Shown piece by piece: positions 20,990 through 33,516 of a DNA stretch of 64,000 nt. Position 1 is the first letter of the stretch. Every line of letters starts with the position of its first letter. This DNA is from Mangrovimicrobium sediminis (GTDB lineage: Bacteria > Pseudomonadota > Gammaproteobacteria > Pseudomonadales > Halieaceae): positions 62,001 to 126,000 of the forward strand of contig NZ_SRLE01000011.1 in the NCBI RefSeq assembly GCF_004745945.1. Direction: 5' to 3'. The translations under genes were made by a program, and so were the position numbers. Below the pieces are notes generated by a model. The model saw only the letters and a list, made by a program, of their open reading frames with translations. It had not been told where the DNA came from and made no database searches.

Positions 20990-22090
20990 TCAGCCGGCGA
21001 GGCTGGACTGCCCCTGGGCGCCGACCACCGCGCGCAATTCCAGGCTCTGCTGGTCGCGCTGTACCGAGATGGCGATGGCCTCCCCGGGGCGCAGGCGGGC
21101 GATCTTGTGCATGGTCTGGCGGCCATCGACGACCCCCTCGCCATTGATGTGCGTGATGATGTCGCCGGCGCGGATGCCGGCGCGTGCCGCCGGACTGGCC
21201 TCGGCCACCCCGACCACCAGCAGGGCCTGGCTCTGGCTGCCGCCGGCCAGTTTGACCGGCTCCACACTGACGCCCAGCCAACCGCGGATCACTTCCCCGT
21301 ACTCGATCAAATCGCGCATCACATAATCCGCGAGATTGGCCGGGATTGCCAGGCTGATGCCGATTCCGGTGGCGCTGCCGGCTCCGGCCTGGCTCTGCGC
21401 GGTGTAGATGAGCGTGTTGATGCCCACCAGGCGGCCCGCGCTGTCGACCAGGGCGCCGCCGGAATTGCCCTGGTGAATGATGGCGTCGGTCTGGATGTAG
21501 TCCTCGTAGGTGTTCAGCTGCAGTCCCCAGCGGCCGAGTGCGGAGACAATACCCTGGGTGACCGAGTGGCCGAAGCCCAGCGGGTTGCCGATGGCCAGGA
21601 CCACGTCGCCCACGCGCAGGCGGTCCGAGTCAGCGACCTGGGCGGGTACCAGGTCGGGCAGGTCAATTTTGAGAACCGCGAGGTCGGTGGCGGCGTCGCT
21701 GCCGATCACCACCGCAGAGGCGGTGCGCGCATCGTGCAGCAGCACCTGGATGGCGTCGGCCCCGGCGATCACGTGGTGGTTGGTGATGATATGCCCCTCG
21801 CGGGTCATGATGACGCCGGAGCCCAGCGAGCGTTCGATGCGCTGGCGCGACAGGCGCTGGCCCAGGCGCTGTGACAGCAGTGGAATCGACGGTGGGGAGT
21901 TCACCAGTTTCGCCGTGTAGATGTTCACCACCGCCGGTGCCGCGCGATTGACGGCGGCGGAGTAGCTGGCAGGTGCCGCTTGCTCCTGGCTGCCGGCGTC
22001 GCGCGGCAGCACCCAGCGATCGAGGATCAGCAGCGCCGCGAGCACGCCGGCCAGCGCGGGCCAGGTGATGAACTTGAGGGTATCCTTCAT
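20990..22090 (-). CDS. algW: DegS/AlgW-type periplasmic serine protease
   Basis: 366 residues: one membrane anchor (about 11-27), a trypsin-like domain with the triad H106 (TNHHV), D136 (ATDLAVL) and S210 (GNSGG), and a single PDZ domain (about 265-355). One PDZ and a membrane anchor mark it as DegS/AlgW and not DegP. Such proteases sense misfolded outer-membrane protein C-termini and make the first cut in the RseA/MucA anti-sigma factor, starting the sigma-E/AlgU response. A place beside his genes is also seen for algW in pseudomonads. Confidence 0.93.
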   Translation of the reverse strand: MKDTLKFITWPALAGVLAALLILDRWVLPRDAGSQEQAAPASYSAAVNRAAPAVVNIYTAKLVNSPPSIPLLSQRLGQRLSRQRIERSLGSGVIMTREGHIITNHHVIAGADAIQVLLHDARTASAVVIGSDAATDLAVLKIDLPDLVPAQVADSDRLRVGDVVLAIGNPLGFGHSVTQGIVSALGRWGLQLNTYEDYIQTDAIIHQGNSGGALVDSAGRLVGINTLIYTAQSQAGAGSATGIGISLAIPANLADYVMRDLIEYGEVIRGWLGVSVEPVKLAGGSQSQALLVVGVAEASPAARAGIRAGDIITHINGEGVVDGRQTMHKIARLRPGEAIAISVQRDQQSLELRAVVGAQGQSSLAG

Positions 22091-22216
22091 GCGCTTGGAG
22101 AGAGTCCCCGGGCTGCTGTAGAGTGGGCCGCGCAGCGCGCCGCGAACTGGTATCGCGTAGCGTGCTTAGAATTATTGTATATGAAGCGGGCTGCCCGCGA
22201 ACAAAAAAGGTACTGA

Positions 22217-22978
22217 ATGAGCACTTCTCTGCGCGCCCTGCTGCGCTGGCTGGACACCACACTGCACCCCGCACAGTTCCGCGATTACTGCCCCAATGGC
22301 CTGCAGGTCGAGGGCCGGCCCGAGGTGAGCCGGCTGGCGACGGCGGTCTCCGCCAACCAGGCCGTGCTCGACGCGGCGGCGCACTGGGGAGCGGATGCGC
22401 TGCTCGTGCACCACGGGTATTTCTGGCGCGGGGAGGCGGCGCCGGTGGTGGGCATGAAGCGCCGCCGCCTGGCAACCCTGCTGGCCAACGAGATGAGCCT
22501 GCTGGCCTATCACCTGCCGCTGGACGCACACCCCCAACTGGGCAACAACGCGCGCCTGGGCGAGTTGTTGGGCTTTGCCGACAGCGAGCCGCTGCAGCCG
22601 GGGGAGTCCGGTGCGGTGGGCAATGTGGGCAGCCTGCCCGAGGGCACGACCGCCGGCGAGCTGTGCGCCAGCATCCAGGCCCTCACCGGGCGCGAGCCCC
22701 TGCTGGTGGGCGACCCGGAACAGGACCTCGAGCGGGTGGCCTGGTGCACCGGGGCGGCGCAGTCCTATATCGAGGCGGCGGTGGCGGCGCGGGCCGATGT
22801 CTTCATCACCGGTGAGGTGTCAGAGCCGACGGTGCACGTGGCGCGCGAGGAGGGCATCGTGTTTATTGCCGCGGGACACCACGCGACCGAGCGCTACGGT
22901 GTACAGGCGTTAGGCGAGGCGCTGTCCCAGACCTTTGGCCTGGAACACCGGTTCTTCGATTGCGACAACCCGGTCTGA
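22217..22978 (+). CDS. Nif3-like dinuclear metal-centre protein (YbgI/GTP cyclohydrolase I type 2 family)
   Basis: 253 residues of the NIF3/DUF34 family, with the metal-binding histidines in LLVHHGYFW, YHLPLDAHP and the C-terminal AAGHHATERYG. Family members bind two divalent metals; the biochemical role is unsettled (metal-insertion and hydrolase roles have both been suggested). It is divergent from algW with a 126-base gap and is a common neighbour of it. The start at 22217 gives MSTSLRALLRWLD, the usual N-terminus. Confidence 0.92.
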   Translation: MSTSLRALLRWLDTTLHPAQFRDYCPNGLQVEGRPEVSRLATAVSANQAVLDAAAHWGADALLVHHGYFWRGEAAPVVGMKRRRLATLLANEMSLLAYHLPLDAHPQLGNNARLGELLGFADSEPLQPGESGAVGNVGSLPEGTTAGELCASIQALTGREPLLVGDPEQDLERVAWCTGAAQSYIEAAVAARADVFITGEVSEPTVHVAREEGIVFIAAGHHATERYGVQALGEALSQTFGLEHRFFDCDNPV

Positions 22979-23006
22979 GACGACCGGGCCGGGTTTCAGG
23001 CAGGGA

Positions 23007-23477
23007 TCAGAGCGACGGGGGGACGCGCGCCTCTTCTTCGGCGCGCTTGCGCTCCAGGCCGAAATCCTCGCTAAGCACGCCCTTGTCGCCGGGCGATGCC
23101 TTGGGCGCGTAGTCCTTGGGCGGTTCGATATCGGCGAGGTCCGCCGGCAGTTCCGCGAGGTCAGTGCGCCGCTCCATTTTCTCCAGGGCCACGGGACCCT
23201 CGCCGCGACACAGGTCGGCGGCGCCGCGGGCGAGATGGTTGTGCACGTCCCGGTAGCTCTCGGTGAGCTGGTTGAGCAGCCGGGCGGTGTCGCTGAAGTG
23301 CTCCACGACCTCGTCTTCGTAGGCCTTCTTGGCCTGCAGGATGTCGTCCAGCTGGCGCTCCGCCTCGCGGCGTTTCTGCCCTGCGGGCGTCACCCGCTGG
23401 CTCAGCAGCATACCCAGGCCGACGCCTGCGAGCAGGGCGATGGCGGCGCTGATGATGAGGACGGTCAGGCTGTACAC
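23007..23477 (-). CDS. zapG: ZapG (YhcB, DUF1043), inner-membrane envelope-growth protein
   Basis: 156 residues: one N-terminal membrane helix, a basic coiled-coil region (about 30-85, RREAERQLDDILQ) and a disordered acidic tail. This is the DUF1043/YhcB pattern, linked to division and coordination of envelope growth. The GTG start at 23477 follows AAGGAG; the frame stays open 73 codons upstream but that part has no coding character. It is divergent from zapE, as yhcB and yhcM are neighbours in E. coli. Confidence 0.9.
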   Translation of the reverse strand: MYSLTVLIISAAIALLAGVGLGMLLSQRVTPAGQKRREAERQLDDILQAKKAYEDEVVEHFSDTARLLNQLTESYRDVHNHLARGAADLCRGEGPVALEKMERRTDLAELPADLADIEPPKDYAPKASPGDKGVLSEDFGLERKRAEEEARVPPSL

Positions 23478-23639
23478 AGGCGGGAACTCCTTGTCGGTAC
23501 CGAATTCAGGACGTGGCAGGCAGCAGTATAACCGCCTTCGCGGGGACGCCATAGGCCGGCGGGCAAATCCCTGTCGGAGTTGCTGTCTATCCGCGCTCTG
23601 GTAAAGTGTGGCGCCCGGATACACCAAATCACCACACGC

Positions 23640-24740
23640 ATGAGCACACCCTGGGAACGCTATCAGGCCGACCTGCAGCGGGAGGGTTTTTCCCACGACC
23701 CTGCGCAGGAGGCCGCCGTGCGCCTGTTGCAGGACCTTTACGAGCGCCTGCTGGCGCGCGAGCCGCAGCGCGACGGCCTGTTATCCGGCCTCATGCGCCG
23801 CCTGCGCCCGCAGCCGCTGGAGCCGGAGGTGGGGCTGTATTTCTGGGGCGGGGTAGGGCGCGGCAAGACTTACCTGGTGGACACCTTTTACGAGTGCCTG
23901 CCCTTCGAGCGCAAGATGCGCGTGCATTTCCACCGCTTCATGCAGCGCGTACACCGCGAGCTGACCGCGCTGGAGGGCGAGAAGAATCCGCTGGAAAGCG
24001 TGGCCGACCGTCTCGCGGCGGAGGCGATGGTGGTGTGTTTCGACGAGTTCTTCGTCACCGACATCGGCGACGCGATGATTCTCGGCGGGCTGATGGAGGC
24101 CCTGTTCGCGCGCGGTGTCACCCTGGTCGCCACCTCCAACATCGTGCCGGAAAAGCTCTACGAGAACGGCCTGCAGCGGCAGCGCTTCCTGCCGGCGATC
24201 CGCCTGATCCAGCAGTACACGCAGGTGGTCAACGTGGACGCGGGCATCGACTACCGCCTGCGCACCCTGCAGCAGGCGGAGCTCTACCACTGCCCCCTGG
24301 GCGAGGCGGCGGACCGCAGCCTGGAGGCCAGCTTCGAGGCCCTGGCGGTAGGCCCGGCTCGCCACTGGGAGCGCATCCAGGTCAACGGCCGCTACCTCAC
24401 CTGCCGCCGCCTGGCTGACGACGTGGCCTGGTTCGACTTCGCGGAACTTTGCGACGGGCCGCGTTCGCAGAACGACTACATCGAGCTGGCCCGCGTGTTT
24501 CACGCGGTGCTGCTCTCGGGGGTGCCTGAGTTCGACAACACGCGCAACGACCAGGCCCGGCGCTTCGTCAACCTGGTGGACGAGTTCTACGACCGCAACG
24601 TGAAGCTGGTGATTGCCGCAGCCAAGCCCCTGCTCGAGCTTTACTCCAGCGGCAGCCTGGCGTTCGAGTTCCAGCGCACGCAGTCGCGGTTGCAGGAGAT
24701 GCAGTCGCACGAGTACCTGGCGCGGGAGCACCGGCCATAG
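23640..24740 (+). CDS. zapE: ZapE, AFG1-like division ATPase
   Basis: 366 residues of the AFG1/ZapE P-loop ATPase family: Walker A GGVGRGKT at 70-77, Walker B-like VCFDEFFVTD, sensor TSNI. ZapE binds FtsZ and modulates the Z-ring under stress, in the cytoplasm. The ATG at 23640 (MSTPWERYQ) gives the usual start. It is divergent from zapG with a 162-base gap. Confidence 0.94.
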   Translation: MSTPWERYQADLQREGFSHDPAQEAAVRLLQDLYERLLAREPQRDGLLSGLMRRLRPQPLEPEVGLYFWGGVGRGKTYLVDTFYECLPFERKMRVHFHRFMQRVHRELTALEGEKNPLESVADRLAAEAMVVCFDEFFVTDIGDAMILGGLMEALFARGVTLVATSNIVPEKLYENGLQRQRFLPAIRLIQQYTQVVNVDAGIDYRLRTLQQAELYHCPLGEAADRSLEASFEALAVGPARHWERIQVNGRYLTCRRLADDVAWFDFAELCDGPRSQNDYIELARVFHAVLLSGVPEFDNTRNDQARRFVNLVDEFYDRNVKLVIAAAKPLLELYSSGSLAFEFQRTQSRLQEMQSHEYLAREHRP

Positions 24741-24810
24741 GCTGGTAGTGTCTCGTCGGGCGCCCGGCCGAGGCGCGGACCCGCTCCCGGGCCGGACAGC
24801 GCTGAACACC

Positions 24811-24830
24811 CGGATATCGACGAATATCCG
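24811..24830. repeat. Perfect 7-bp inverted repeat in the zapE-rplM gap
   Basis: CGGATAT (24811-24817), CGACGA, ATATCCG (24824-24830). It is a perfect inverted repeat about 70 bases after zapE and 125 bases upstream of the rplM promoter. It is not followed by T residues, so a terminator is unlikely. Its role is unknown; it could be an operator or a zapE mRNA end structure. Confidence 0.35.
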
Positions 24831-24955
24831 CAGTTATCGCAGAATCTCGCGGCATTTGCGGGTGTCGGCGCCCCTGGCTCGAGCAGTCCGCCCGAGAGCG
24901 CAAAATTCACACTTTCGGCGCGTCCGTAAGTAGCGAAATTTATTCGGGTTTCCGC

Positions 24956-24984
24956 TTGAAACAGCGCAATCCATTGGGTAGTAT
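24956..24984 (+). promoter_or_regulatory. Sigma-70 promoter of rplM-rpsI
   Basis: TTGAAA (24956-24961), a 17-base spacer and TAGTAT (24979-24984), placed 44 bases upstream of the rplM ATG. The AT-rich stretch before it (aaatttattcg) could act as an UP element. The short leader contains GGAG and AAGAGG elements, but I cannot show an L13 autoregulatory fold by eye. Confidence 0.75.
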
Positions 24985-25027
24985 TCGCGCTCTCGAAATT
25001 GGAGCCCTCCAAGAGGCAGTCATTCTC

Positions 25028-25456
25028 ATGAAAACTTATAGTGCCAAAGCAGAAGAAGTGTCCCGCGACTGGTTCGTGGTTGACGCTGCTGACAAGACCT
25101 TGGGGCGCCTGGCCAGTGAAATCGCGCATCGTCTGCGCGGCAAGCACAAACCCGAGTTCACCCCGCACGTGGACACCGGCGATTACATCGTCGTGATCAA
25201 TGCGGAGAAGGTACGTGTCACCGGCGCCAAGGCGACCGACAAGATGTATTACCACCACACCGGCTTCCCGGGCGGTATCAAGTCCATCTCCTTTGAAAAG
25301 CAGATCGACAAGGCCCCGGAGCGGGTGATCCAGAGCGCAGTCAAGGGCATGTTGCCGCGCAACCCGCTGGGTCGCGCCATGTTCAAGAAGCTGAAGGTGT
25401 ACGCCGGTGGCGAACATCCGCACGCCGCGCAACAGCCCCAGCCCCTGAACATCTAA
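25028..25456 (+). CDS. rplM: Ribosomal protein uL13
   Basis: 142 residues, starting [20 protein letters not shown], with the conserved [24 protein letters not shown]-type body. L13 is an early assembly protein of the 50S subunit. It forms an operon with rpsI 12 bases downstream. A good sigma-70 promoter lies just upstream. Confidence 0.99.
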   Translation: MKTYSAKAEEVSRDWFVVDAADKTLGRLASEIAHRLRGKHKPEFTPHVDTGDYIVVINAEKVRVTGAKATDKMYYHHTGFPGGIKSISFEKQIDKAPERVIQSAVKGMLPRNPLGRAMFKKLKVYAGGEHPHAAQQPQPLNI

Positions 25457-25468
25457 CGGATTCCAACC

Positions 25469-25861
25469 ATGGCAGATACCCAGTATTACGGCACCGGTCG
25501 TCGCAAGACCTCCACCGCTCGCGTATTCCTGCGCAACGGCGCCGGCAACATCACCGTCAACCGTCGTCCGCTGGACGAGTACTTCGGTCGCGAAGTAGCG
25601 CGCATGATTGTGCGTCAGCCGCTCGAACTGGTTGAAATGAATGAAAAATTCGACGTCAACGTGACCGTTGCCGGCGGCGGCAGCTTCGGCCAGGCCGGCG
25701 CTATTCGCCACGGCATCACCCGCGCCCTCATGGAGTACGACGAAACCCTGCGCGGCAGCCTGCGCAAGGCCGGTTACGTGACCCGCGACGCGCGCGAGGT
25801 CGAGCGCAAGAAGGTCGGCCTGCGCAAGGCGCGCAAGCGTCCGCAGTACTCCAAGCGCTGA
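25469..25861 (+). CDS. rpsI: Ribosomal protein uS9
   Basis: 130 residues ending in KRPQYSKR, the conserved C-terminal tail that reaches the P-site tRNA. The start ([21 protein letters not shown]) matches the family. It follows rplM in the usual operon and is followed by a strong intrinsic terminator. Confidence 0.99.
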   Translation: MADTQYYGTGRRKTSTARVFLRNGAGNITVNRRPLDEYFGREVARMIVRQPLELVEMNEKFDVNVTVAGGGSFGQAGAIRHGITRALMEYDETLRGSLRKAGYVTRDAREVERKKVGLRKARKRPQYSKR

Positions 25862-25912
25862 GCGGATGCCTGCCGGCCCCGCCCCGGGGCTTGTCGACAG
25901 AATCAAAACGTC

Positions 25913-25941
25913 CGCCCGCCACCCCGGGCGGGCGTTTTTTT
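25913..25941 (+). terminator. Intrinsic terminator of rplM-rpsI
   Basis: An 8-bp GC stem (CGCCCGCC 25913-25920 with GGCGGGCG 25927-25934) is followed by seven T residues (25935-25941). It lies 52 bases after the rpsI stop and separates the ribosomal operon from petA. Confidence 0.9.
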
Positions 25942-26102
25942 ATGCGTTTCGCGAGCGCTCGCAGCCCTGCAAATGGCTTGCGAATCAAGGCGTTCGCCTT
26001 GTAAGGAAACGGCAAAAACATTAGTATTTGCTGCATTTTGTGAGAGGCCGGTTCGGGGTGCGGTAATGCCCGCCGGAGCGCCTCAGTTCAGGGGAGAAAA
26101 GC

Positions 26103-26702
26103 ATGAGTAGCGATGGCGTAAATTCCGGCAGGAGGAAGTTCCTGACGGCGGCCACCAGTGCCGTTGGCGTCGCCGGAGCCGTGGGAATCGCAGTGCCCTT
26201 CCTGGGCTCCTGGAATCCCTCGGCGAAGGCCAAGGCGGCAGGGGCGCCGGTTAAGGCGGATATCGGCAAGTTGGAACCGGGCCAGATGGTCATCGTCGAG
26301 TGGCGCGGCAAGCCCGTGTATGTCGTGCACCGCACGCCGGCGCAACTGGAAACGCTGCCCGGTCTCGACGGCAAGCTGAAGGACCCGAAGTCTGAAATCT
26401 CCCTGCAACCGACCTACATCACCGGTGAGGACCGCTCCCTGCGTCCCGAAATCCTGGTGCTCGAAGGCGTCTGTACCCACCTCGGCTGCGCGCCGGCCTA
26501 CCGCCCCGAACTGGGCGCCGAAGCCAACGTCGGCGACGACTCCTGGGTGGGCGGTTTCTTCTGCCCCTGCCACGGCTCGCGCTTCGACATGGCCGGACGC
26601 GTGTATTCCGGTGTGCCCGCCCCGACCAACCTGGTGGTGCCGCCCTATTCGTTTGAGGGTGACAACATCCTTGTCGTCGGCGTGGATACGGAGGCAGCCT
26701 GA
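26103..26702 (+). CDS. petA: Rieske iron-sulfur subunit of the cytochrome bc1 complex
   Basis: 199 residues. An N-terminal twin-arginine type anchor (RRKFLTAATSAVG) leads into a periplasmic Rieske domain. The [2Fe-2S] ligands are C124, H126 (CTHLGC) and C154, H157 (CPCHGS); C129 and C156 give the supporting disulfide. The subunit carries electrons from ubiquinol in cytochrome b to cytochrome c1. Start at ATG 26103 after GGGGAGAAA. Its stop shares one base with the start of the fused cytochrome b-c1 gene. Confidence 0.97.
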   Translation: MSSDGVNSGRRKFLTAATSAVGVAGAVGIAVPFLGSWNPSAKAKAAGAPVKADIGKLEPGQMVIVEWRGKPVYVVHRTPAQLETLPGLDGKLKDPKSEISLQPTYITGEDRSLRPEILVLEGVCTHLGCAPAYRPELGAEANVGDDSWVGGFFCPCHGSRFDMAGRVYSGVPAPTNLVVPPYSFEGDNILVVGVDTEAA

Positions 26703-28741
26703 TGATTAACGTGCTTATAGGATTACGCGACTGGGTCGACGCGCGCCTGCCTATCATGCGGGCGTGGAACACCCACATGGGCAAGTACTACGCGCCCAAG
26801 AACTTCAACTTCTGGTACTTCTTCGGGGTGCTGTCCCTGCTGGTGCTGGTCAACCAGTTGCTCACCGGCATCTGGCTGACCATGAATTTCAACCCCAGCC
26901 AGGAGGGCGCCTTCGCCTCCGTCGAGTACATCATGCGCGATGTCGACTACGGCTGGATCCTGCGCTACATGCACTCCACCGGGGCCTCGGCCTTCTTCGT
27001 GGTGGTCTACCTGCACATGTTCCGCGCGCTGCTGTACGGATCCTACAAGAAACCGCGCGAGCTGATCTGGATCTTCGGCATGCTGATCTTCGTCGTCCTG
27101 ATGGCGGAGGCCTTCGTCGGCTACGTGCTGCCCTGGGGCCAGATGTCCTACTGGGGCGCACAGGTGATCATCTCGCTGTTTGGCGCCATTCCAGTGGTGG
27201 GCGAGGACATCGTCACCTGGATTCGCGGCGACTACCTGATTTCGGGTATTACCCTGAACCGCTTCTTCGCGCTGCACGTGGTGGCCCTGCCGATCGTGCT
27301 GCTGGCCCTGGTGGTACTGCACCTGCTGGCCCTGCACGAGGTCGGCTCGAACAACCCCGACGGTGTCGAGATCAAGAAGAACAAGGGGCCCGACGGCGTT
27401 CCCCTGGACGGTATCGCCTTCCACCCGTACTACACGGTGCACGACCTGCAGGCGATCGCGGTATTCCTGTTCATTTTCTGCGCGATTATCTTCTTCCTGC
27501 CGGAGATGGGCGGTTACTTCCTCGAGTTTGCCAATTTCGAACAGGCCAACAACCTGAAGACTCCCGAGCACATTGCACCGGTCTGGTACTTCACGCCGTT
27601 CTACTCGGTGCTGCGCGCGGTGCCGGACAAGTTCTGGGGCTTTATCGCCTTCGCCGCCTCGGTGGCCATTCCCTTCGTACTGCCGTGGCTGGATCGCAGC
27701 CCGGTGAAGTCCTGGCGCTACCGCGGCAATATCACCAAGGTGATGCTGGTGCTGTTCGTGGCCAGCTTCCTGATCCTCGGTGTGCTCGGCGTGAAGAGCC
27801 CGACCCCTGAGCGCACCTTCCTGGCGCAGGTCTGCTCGGTGTTCTACTTCGTCTTCTTCCTGTCCATGCCGTTCTGGTCGAAGATGGACAAGACCAAGCC
27901 GGTGCCCGAGCGCGTCACCATGGACGGCGGTATTGGTTTCTGGGGCAGCATCGCCGGCCTGGCCTTGATTCTCGCCCTGACCATCATCCCGCTCAAGGCG
28001 GTGGGTGCCGAGAGCAGCCACGCCTGTGGTGCCGTCGACTGTGATCACTTCGAGGCGGACTTCGGCGACAAGGCCTCCCTGCAACACGGCGCCCAGCTGT
28101 ACATGAACTACTGCTTCGGCTGTCACTCGCTGCAGTACTCGCGCTACAACCGCGTGGCGGCGGACCTCGGCATCCCAGACGACCTGATGGAAGCCAATCT
28201 GATCTTCGACCCCGAAGAGAAGATCGGCTCGCTGATGAACAACGCCATGGACAAGAAGCTGGCCAAGGGCTGGTTCGGCGCCACGCCGCCCGACCTGACC
28301 CTGGTCTCGCGCGCGCGTCAGCCGGAGTGGCTGTACACCTACCTGCGCAACTTCTACGCAGACTCCAGCCGTCCCTATGGCGTCAACAACCGCGTGTTCA
28401 AGGATGTCGGCATGCCGCATGTCCTGCTCGAACTGCAGGGCCTGCAGGACTGCGCAATGGGTCCGGTAAAGGCGCACAACGGCGGCGTCAAGCGCGACCC
28501 GCTGACTGGCGAGGATATCCTCGAGGACCCCTGTGGCCAGTTCAAGCTGGTACAGGAAGGCAGCATGACCCCGGAGGAGTTCGACGGCGCCATGTATGAC
28601 CTGGTGAACTTTCTCGCCTACACCGCCGAGCCGATGGCGGCGGAACGCCAGCGCACCGGTATCTTCGTTTTGCTGTTCATCGCCCTGTTTTTCGTCTTCG
28701 CCTGGTTGCTCAACCGCGAGTACTGGAAAGACGTGCACTGA
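26702..28741 (+). CDS. petBC: Cytochrome b - cytochrome c1 fusion (single ORF)
   Basis: 679 residues. Residues 1 to about 425 are a complete cytochrome b: eight membrane helices, the b-heme histidines in helices B and D, and the Qo-site PEW-type segment (here TPEHIAPVWYFTPFY). A helix around 412-435 ends in an alanine-rich AVGAES sequence like a signal-peptidase site. From about 436 the protein is cytochrome c1: CFGCH heme site at 471-475, the WFGATPPDLTLV block and the C-terminal membrane anchor ending REYWKDVH. There is no stop between them and no ribosome binding site at the internal ATG (27918). It resembles FbcH of Bradyrhizobium, which is processed after translation. Pseudomonads have separate petB and petC. 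Confidence 0.95.
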   Translation: MINVLIGLRDWVDARLPIMRAWNTHMGKYYAPKNFNFWYFFGVLSLLVLVNQLLTGIWLTMNFNPSQEGAFASVEYIMRDVDYGWILRYMHSTGASAFFVVVYLHMFRALLYGSYKKPRELIWIFGMLIFVVLMAEAFVGYVLPWGQMSYWGAQVIISLFGAIPVVGEDIVTWIRGDYLISGITLNRFFALHVVALPIVLLALVVLHLLALHEVGSNNPDGVEIKKNKGPDGVPLDGIAFHPYYTVHDLQAIAVFLFIFCAIIFFLPEMGGYFLEFANFEQANNLKTPEHIAPVWYFTPFYSVLRAVPDKFWGFIAFAASVAIPFVLPWLDRSPVKSWRYRGNITKVMLVLFVASFLILGVLGVKSPTPERTFLAQVCSVFYFVFFLSMPFWSKMDKTKPVPERVTMDGGIGFWGSIAGLALILALTIIPLKAVGAESSHACGAVDCDHFEADFGDKASLQHGAQLYMNYCFGCHSLQYSRYNRVAADLGIPDDLMEANLIFDPEEKIGSLMNNAMDKKLAKGWFGATPPDLTLVSRARQPEWLYTYLRNFYADSSRPYGVNNRVFKDVGMPHVLLELQGLQDCAMGPVKAHNGGVKRDPLTGEDILEDPCGQFKLVQEGSMTPEEFDGAMYDLVNFLAYTAEPMAAERQRTGIFVLLFIALFFVFAWLLNREYWKDVH

Positions 28742-28746
28742 TTGGA

Positions 28747-28772
28747 GCGCGGCGTAGCCGACCGGGCCGCGC
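28747..28772 (+). other. GC-rich hairpin between petBC and sspA
   Basis: GCGCGGC (28747-28753) and GCCGCGC (28766-28772) pair around a 12-base loop directly after the petBC stop. No T-tract follows. It may protect the petABC mRNA end or mark a processing site rather than terminate. Confidence 0.4.
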
Positions 28773-28806
28773 CACCTCCCTCCGCTAGTTGATTGAGGAA
28801 TTCCCG

Positions 28807-29439
28807 ATGGGTGTTGTGACTAAACGGTCGTCCATGACCTTCTTTTCCGACAGTACGAGCCACTACAGCCACCGTGTGCGCATCGTCCTGGCGGAAAAAG
28901 GGGTTACCGTTGATCTAATCGAAACGGACGCCAACCACCCGCCGGAGGAGCTCTCCGAGCTGAACCCGTACAACAGCCTGCCGACGCTGGTTGACCGCGA
29001 ACTCGTCCTGTACGAATCCAAGGTCATGATGGAGTACCTGGACGAGCGCTTCCCGCACCCCCCGCTGCTGCCGGTCTACCCGGTGGCGCGTGCCGAGAGC
29101 CGCCTGCTGATCCACCGCATCGAGCGCGACTGGTGCCAGCTGGTCGACTCCATCCTGACCACGCGCAGCGACAACGTGATCAAGAAGTCGACCAAGGAAC
29201 TGAAGGACGGTATCACCGCGATCGCGCCGATCTTCGCCGAGAAGCCCTTCTTCATGAGCGACGAGTTCACCCTGGTGGATTGCTGCATCGCGCCGATCCT
29301 GTGGCGCCTGCCGTCCCTGGGCATCGACATCCGTTCCTCCAAGCAGACCAAGCCGCTGCTGGCCTACATGGATGAACTGTTCGCCCGCGATTCCTTCCAG
29401 GAGAGCCTCTCCGAGCAGGAACGGGAGATGCGCTCCTGA
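28807..29439 (+). CDS. sspA: Stringent starvation protein A
   Basis: 210 residues of the glutathione S-transferase fold (N-terminal thioredoxin-like half, then helical half) with the SspA blocks [19 protein letters not shown] and [18 protein letters not shown]. SspA binds RNA polymerase and affects stationary-phase and starvation transcription; it has no GST activity in known cases. The start at 28807 (MGVVTKRSS) follows GAGG and fits the family. sspB follows after 22 bases, and the upstream petABC neighbour is typical. Confidence 0.96.
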   Translation: MGVVTKRSSMTFFSDSTSHYSHRVRIVLAEKGVTVDLIETDANHPPEELSELNPYNSLPTLVDRELVLYESKVMMEYLDERFPHPPLLPVYPVARAESRLLIHRIERDWCQLVDSILTTRSDNVIKKSTKELKDGITAIAPIFAEKPFFMSDEFTLVDCCIAPILWRLPSLGIDIRSSKQTKPLLAYMDELFARDSFQESLSEQEREMRS

Positions 29440-29461
29440 CACCGACGGGAGCGAACTGGCC

Positions 29462-29863
29462 ATGTCGATGACGCCTAGCCGTCCCTACATCATGCGAGCA
29501 CTCTATGAGTGGATCGTCGACAATGGCTGTACGCCCTACATCCTGGTGGATGCCACCGTGGCCGACGTCATGGTGCCCGACCAGTACGTGAAGAACGGCC
29601 AGATCGTGCTCAACATCTCGCCGACGGCGGTGATGGATCTCAACATCACCAACTCGGCGGTCGCCTTCAACGGCCGCTTCGGCGGTGTTGCCACCGATGT
29701 CTACGTGCCTGTCGGCGGGGTGATCGGTATCTACGCCCGCGAGAACGGCCAGGGCATGGTGTTCGAGGCGGAGGAAAAGGGCGAGCCGCCGCCGGACGAT
29801 ACTCCCGGCGGGCCGGACAAGGGCAAGCCCGAAGGCCGTCCCTCGCTGAAAATCGTCAAGTAA
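29462..29863 (+). CDS. sspB: SspB, ClpXP adaptor for SsrA-tagged proteins
   Basis: 133 residues. The first 110 form the SspB substrate-binding domain (RPYIMRALYEWIVDNGCTPY, NISPTAVMDLNITN, FNGRFGG), then an acidic linker and the C-terminal XB motif RPSLKIVK, which docks on the ClpX zinc domain. SspB hands SsrA-tagged proteins to ClpXP. The start at 29462 matches the family; sspA and sspB form an operon closed by the terminator downstream. Confidence 0.97.
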   Translation: MSMTPSRPYIMRALYEWIVDNGCTPYILVDATVADVMVPDQYVKNGQIVLNISPTAVMDLNITNSAVAFNGRFGGVATDVYVPVGGVIGIYARENGQGMVFEAEEKGEPPPDDTPGGPDKGKPEGRPSLKIVK

Positions 29864-29867
29864 ACCT

Positions 29868-29901
29868 GCGCCGCTCGCGCGGCGCGCTGTTCCTCTTTTT
29901 T
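29868..29901 (+). terminator. Intrinsic terminator after sspB
   Basis: GCGCCGC (29868-29874) and GCGGCGC (29879-29885) form a tight stem with a 4-base loop. A run of six T residues follows at 29896-29901 after a ten-base pyrimidine-rich gap. It separates sspAB from dnaE. Confidence 0.7.
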
Positions 29902-29990
29902 CCCCTGCGACTTCGCGTCCGGACGCGTTGCCAGCCCTTCGTTCGCAGTAAAATGCTGCCCGCCGCAGCCATGCGCGGTACACTGGCAAC

Positions 29991-33473
<3,483 letters not shown>

Positions 33474-33516
33474 AACCGCGCCCGTCGCACGGCGGGCCAA
33501 CCGGAGGATTGAAACC

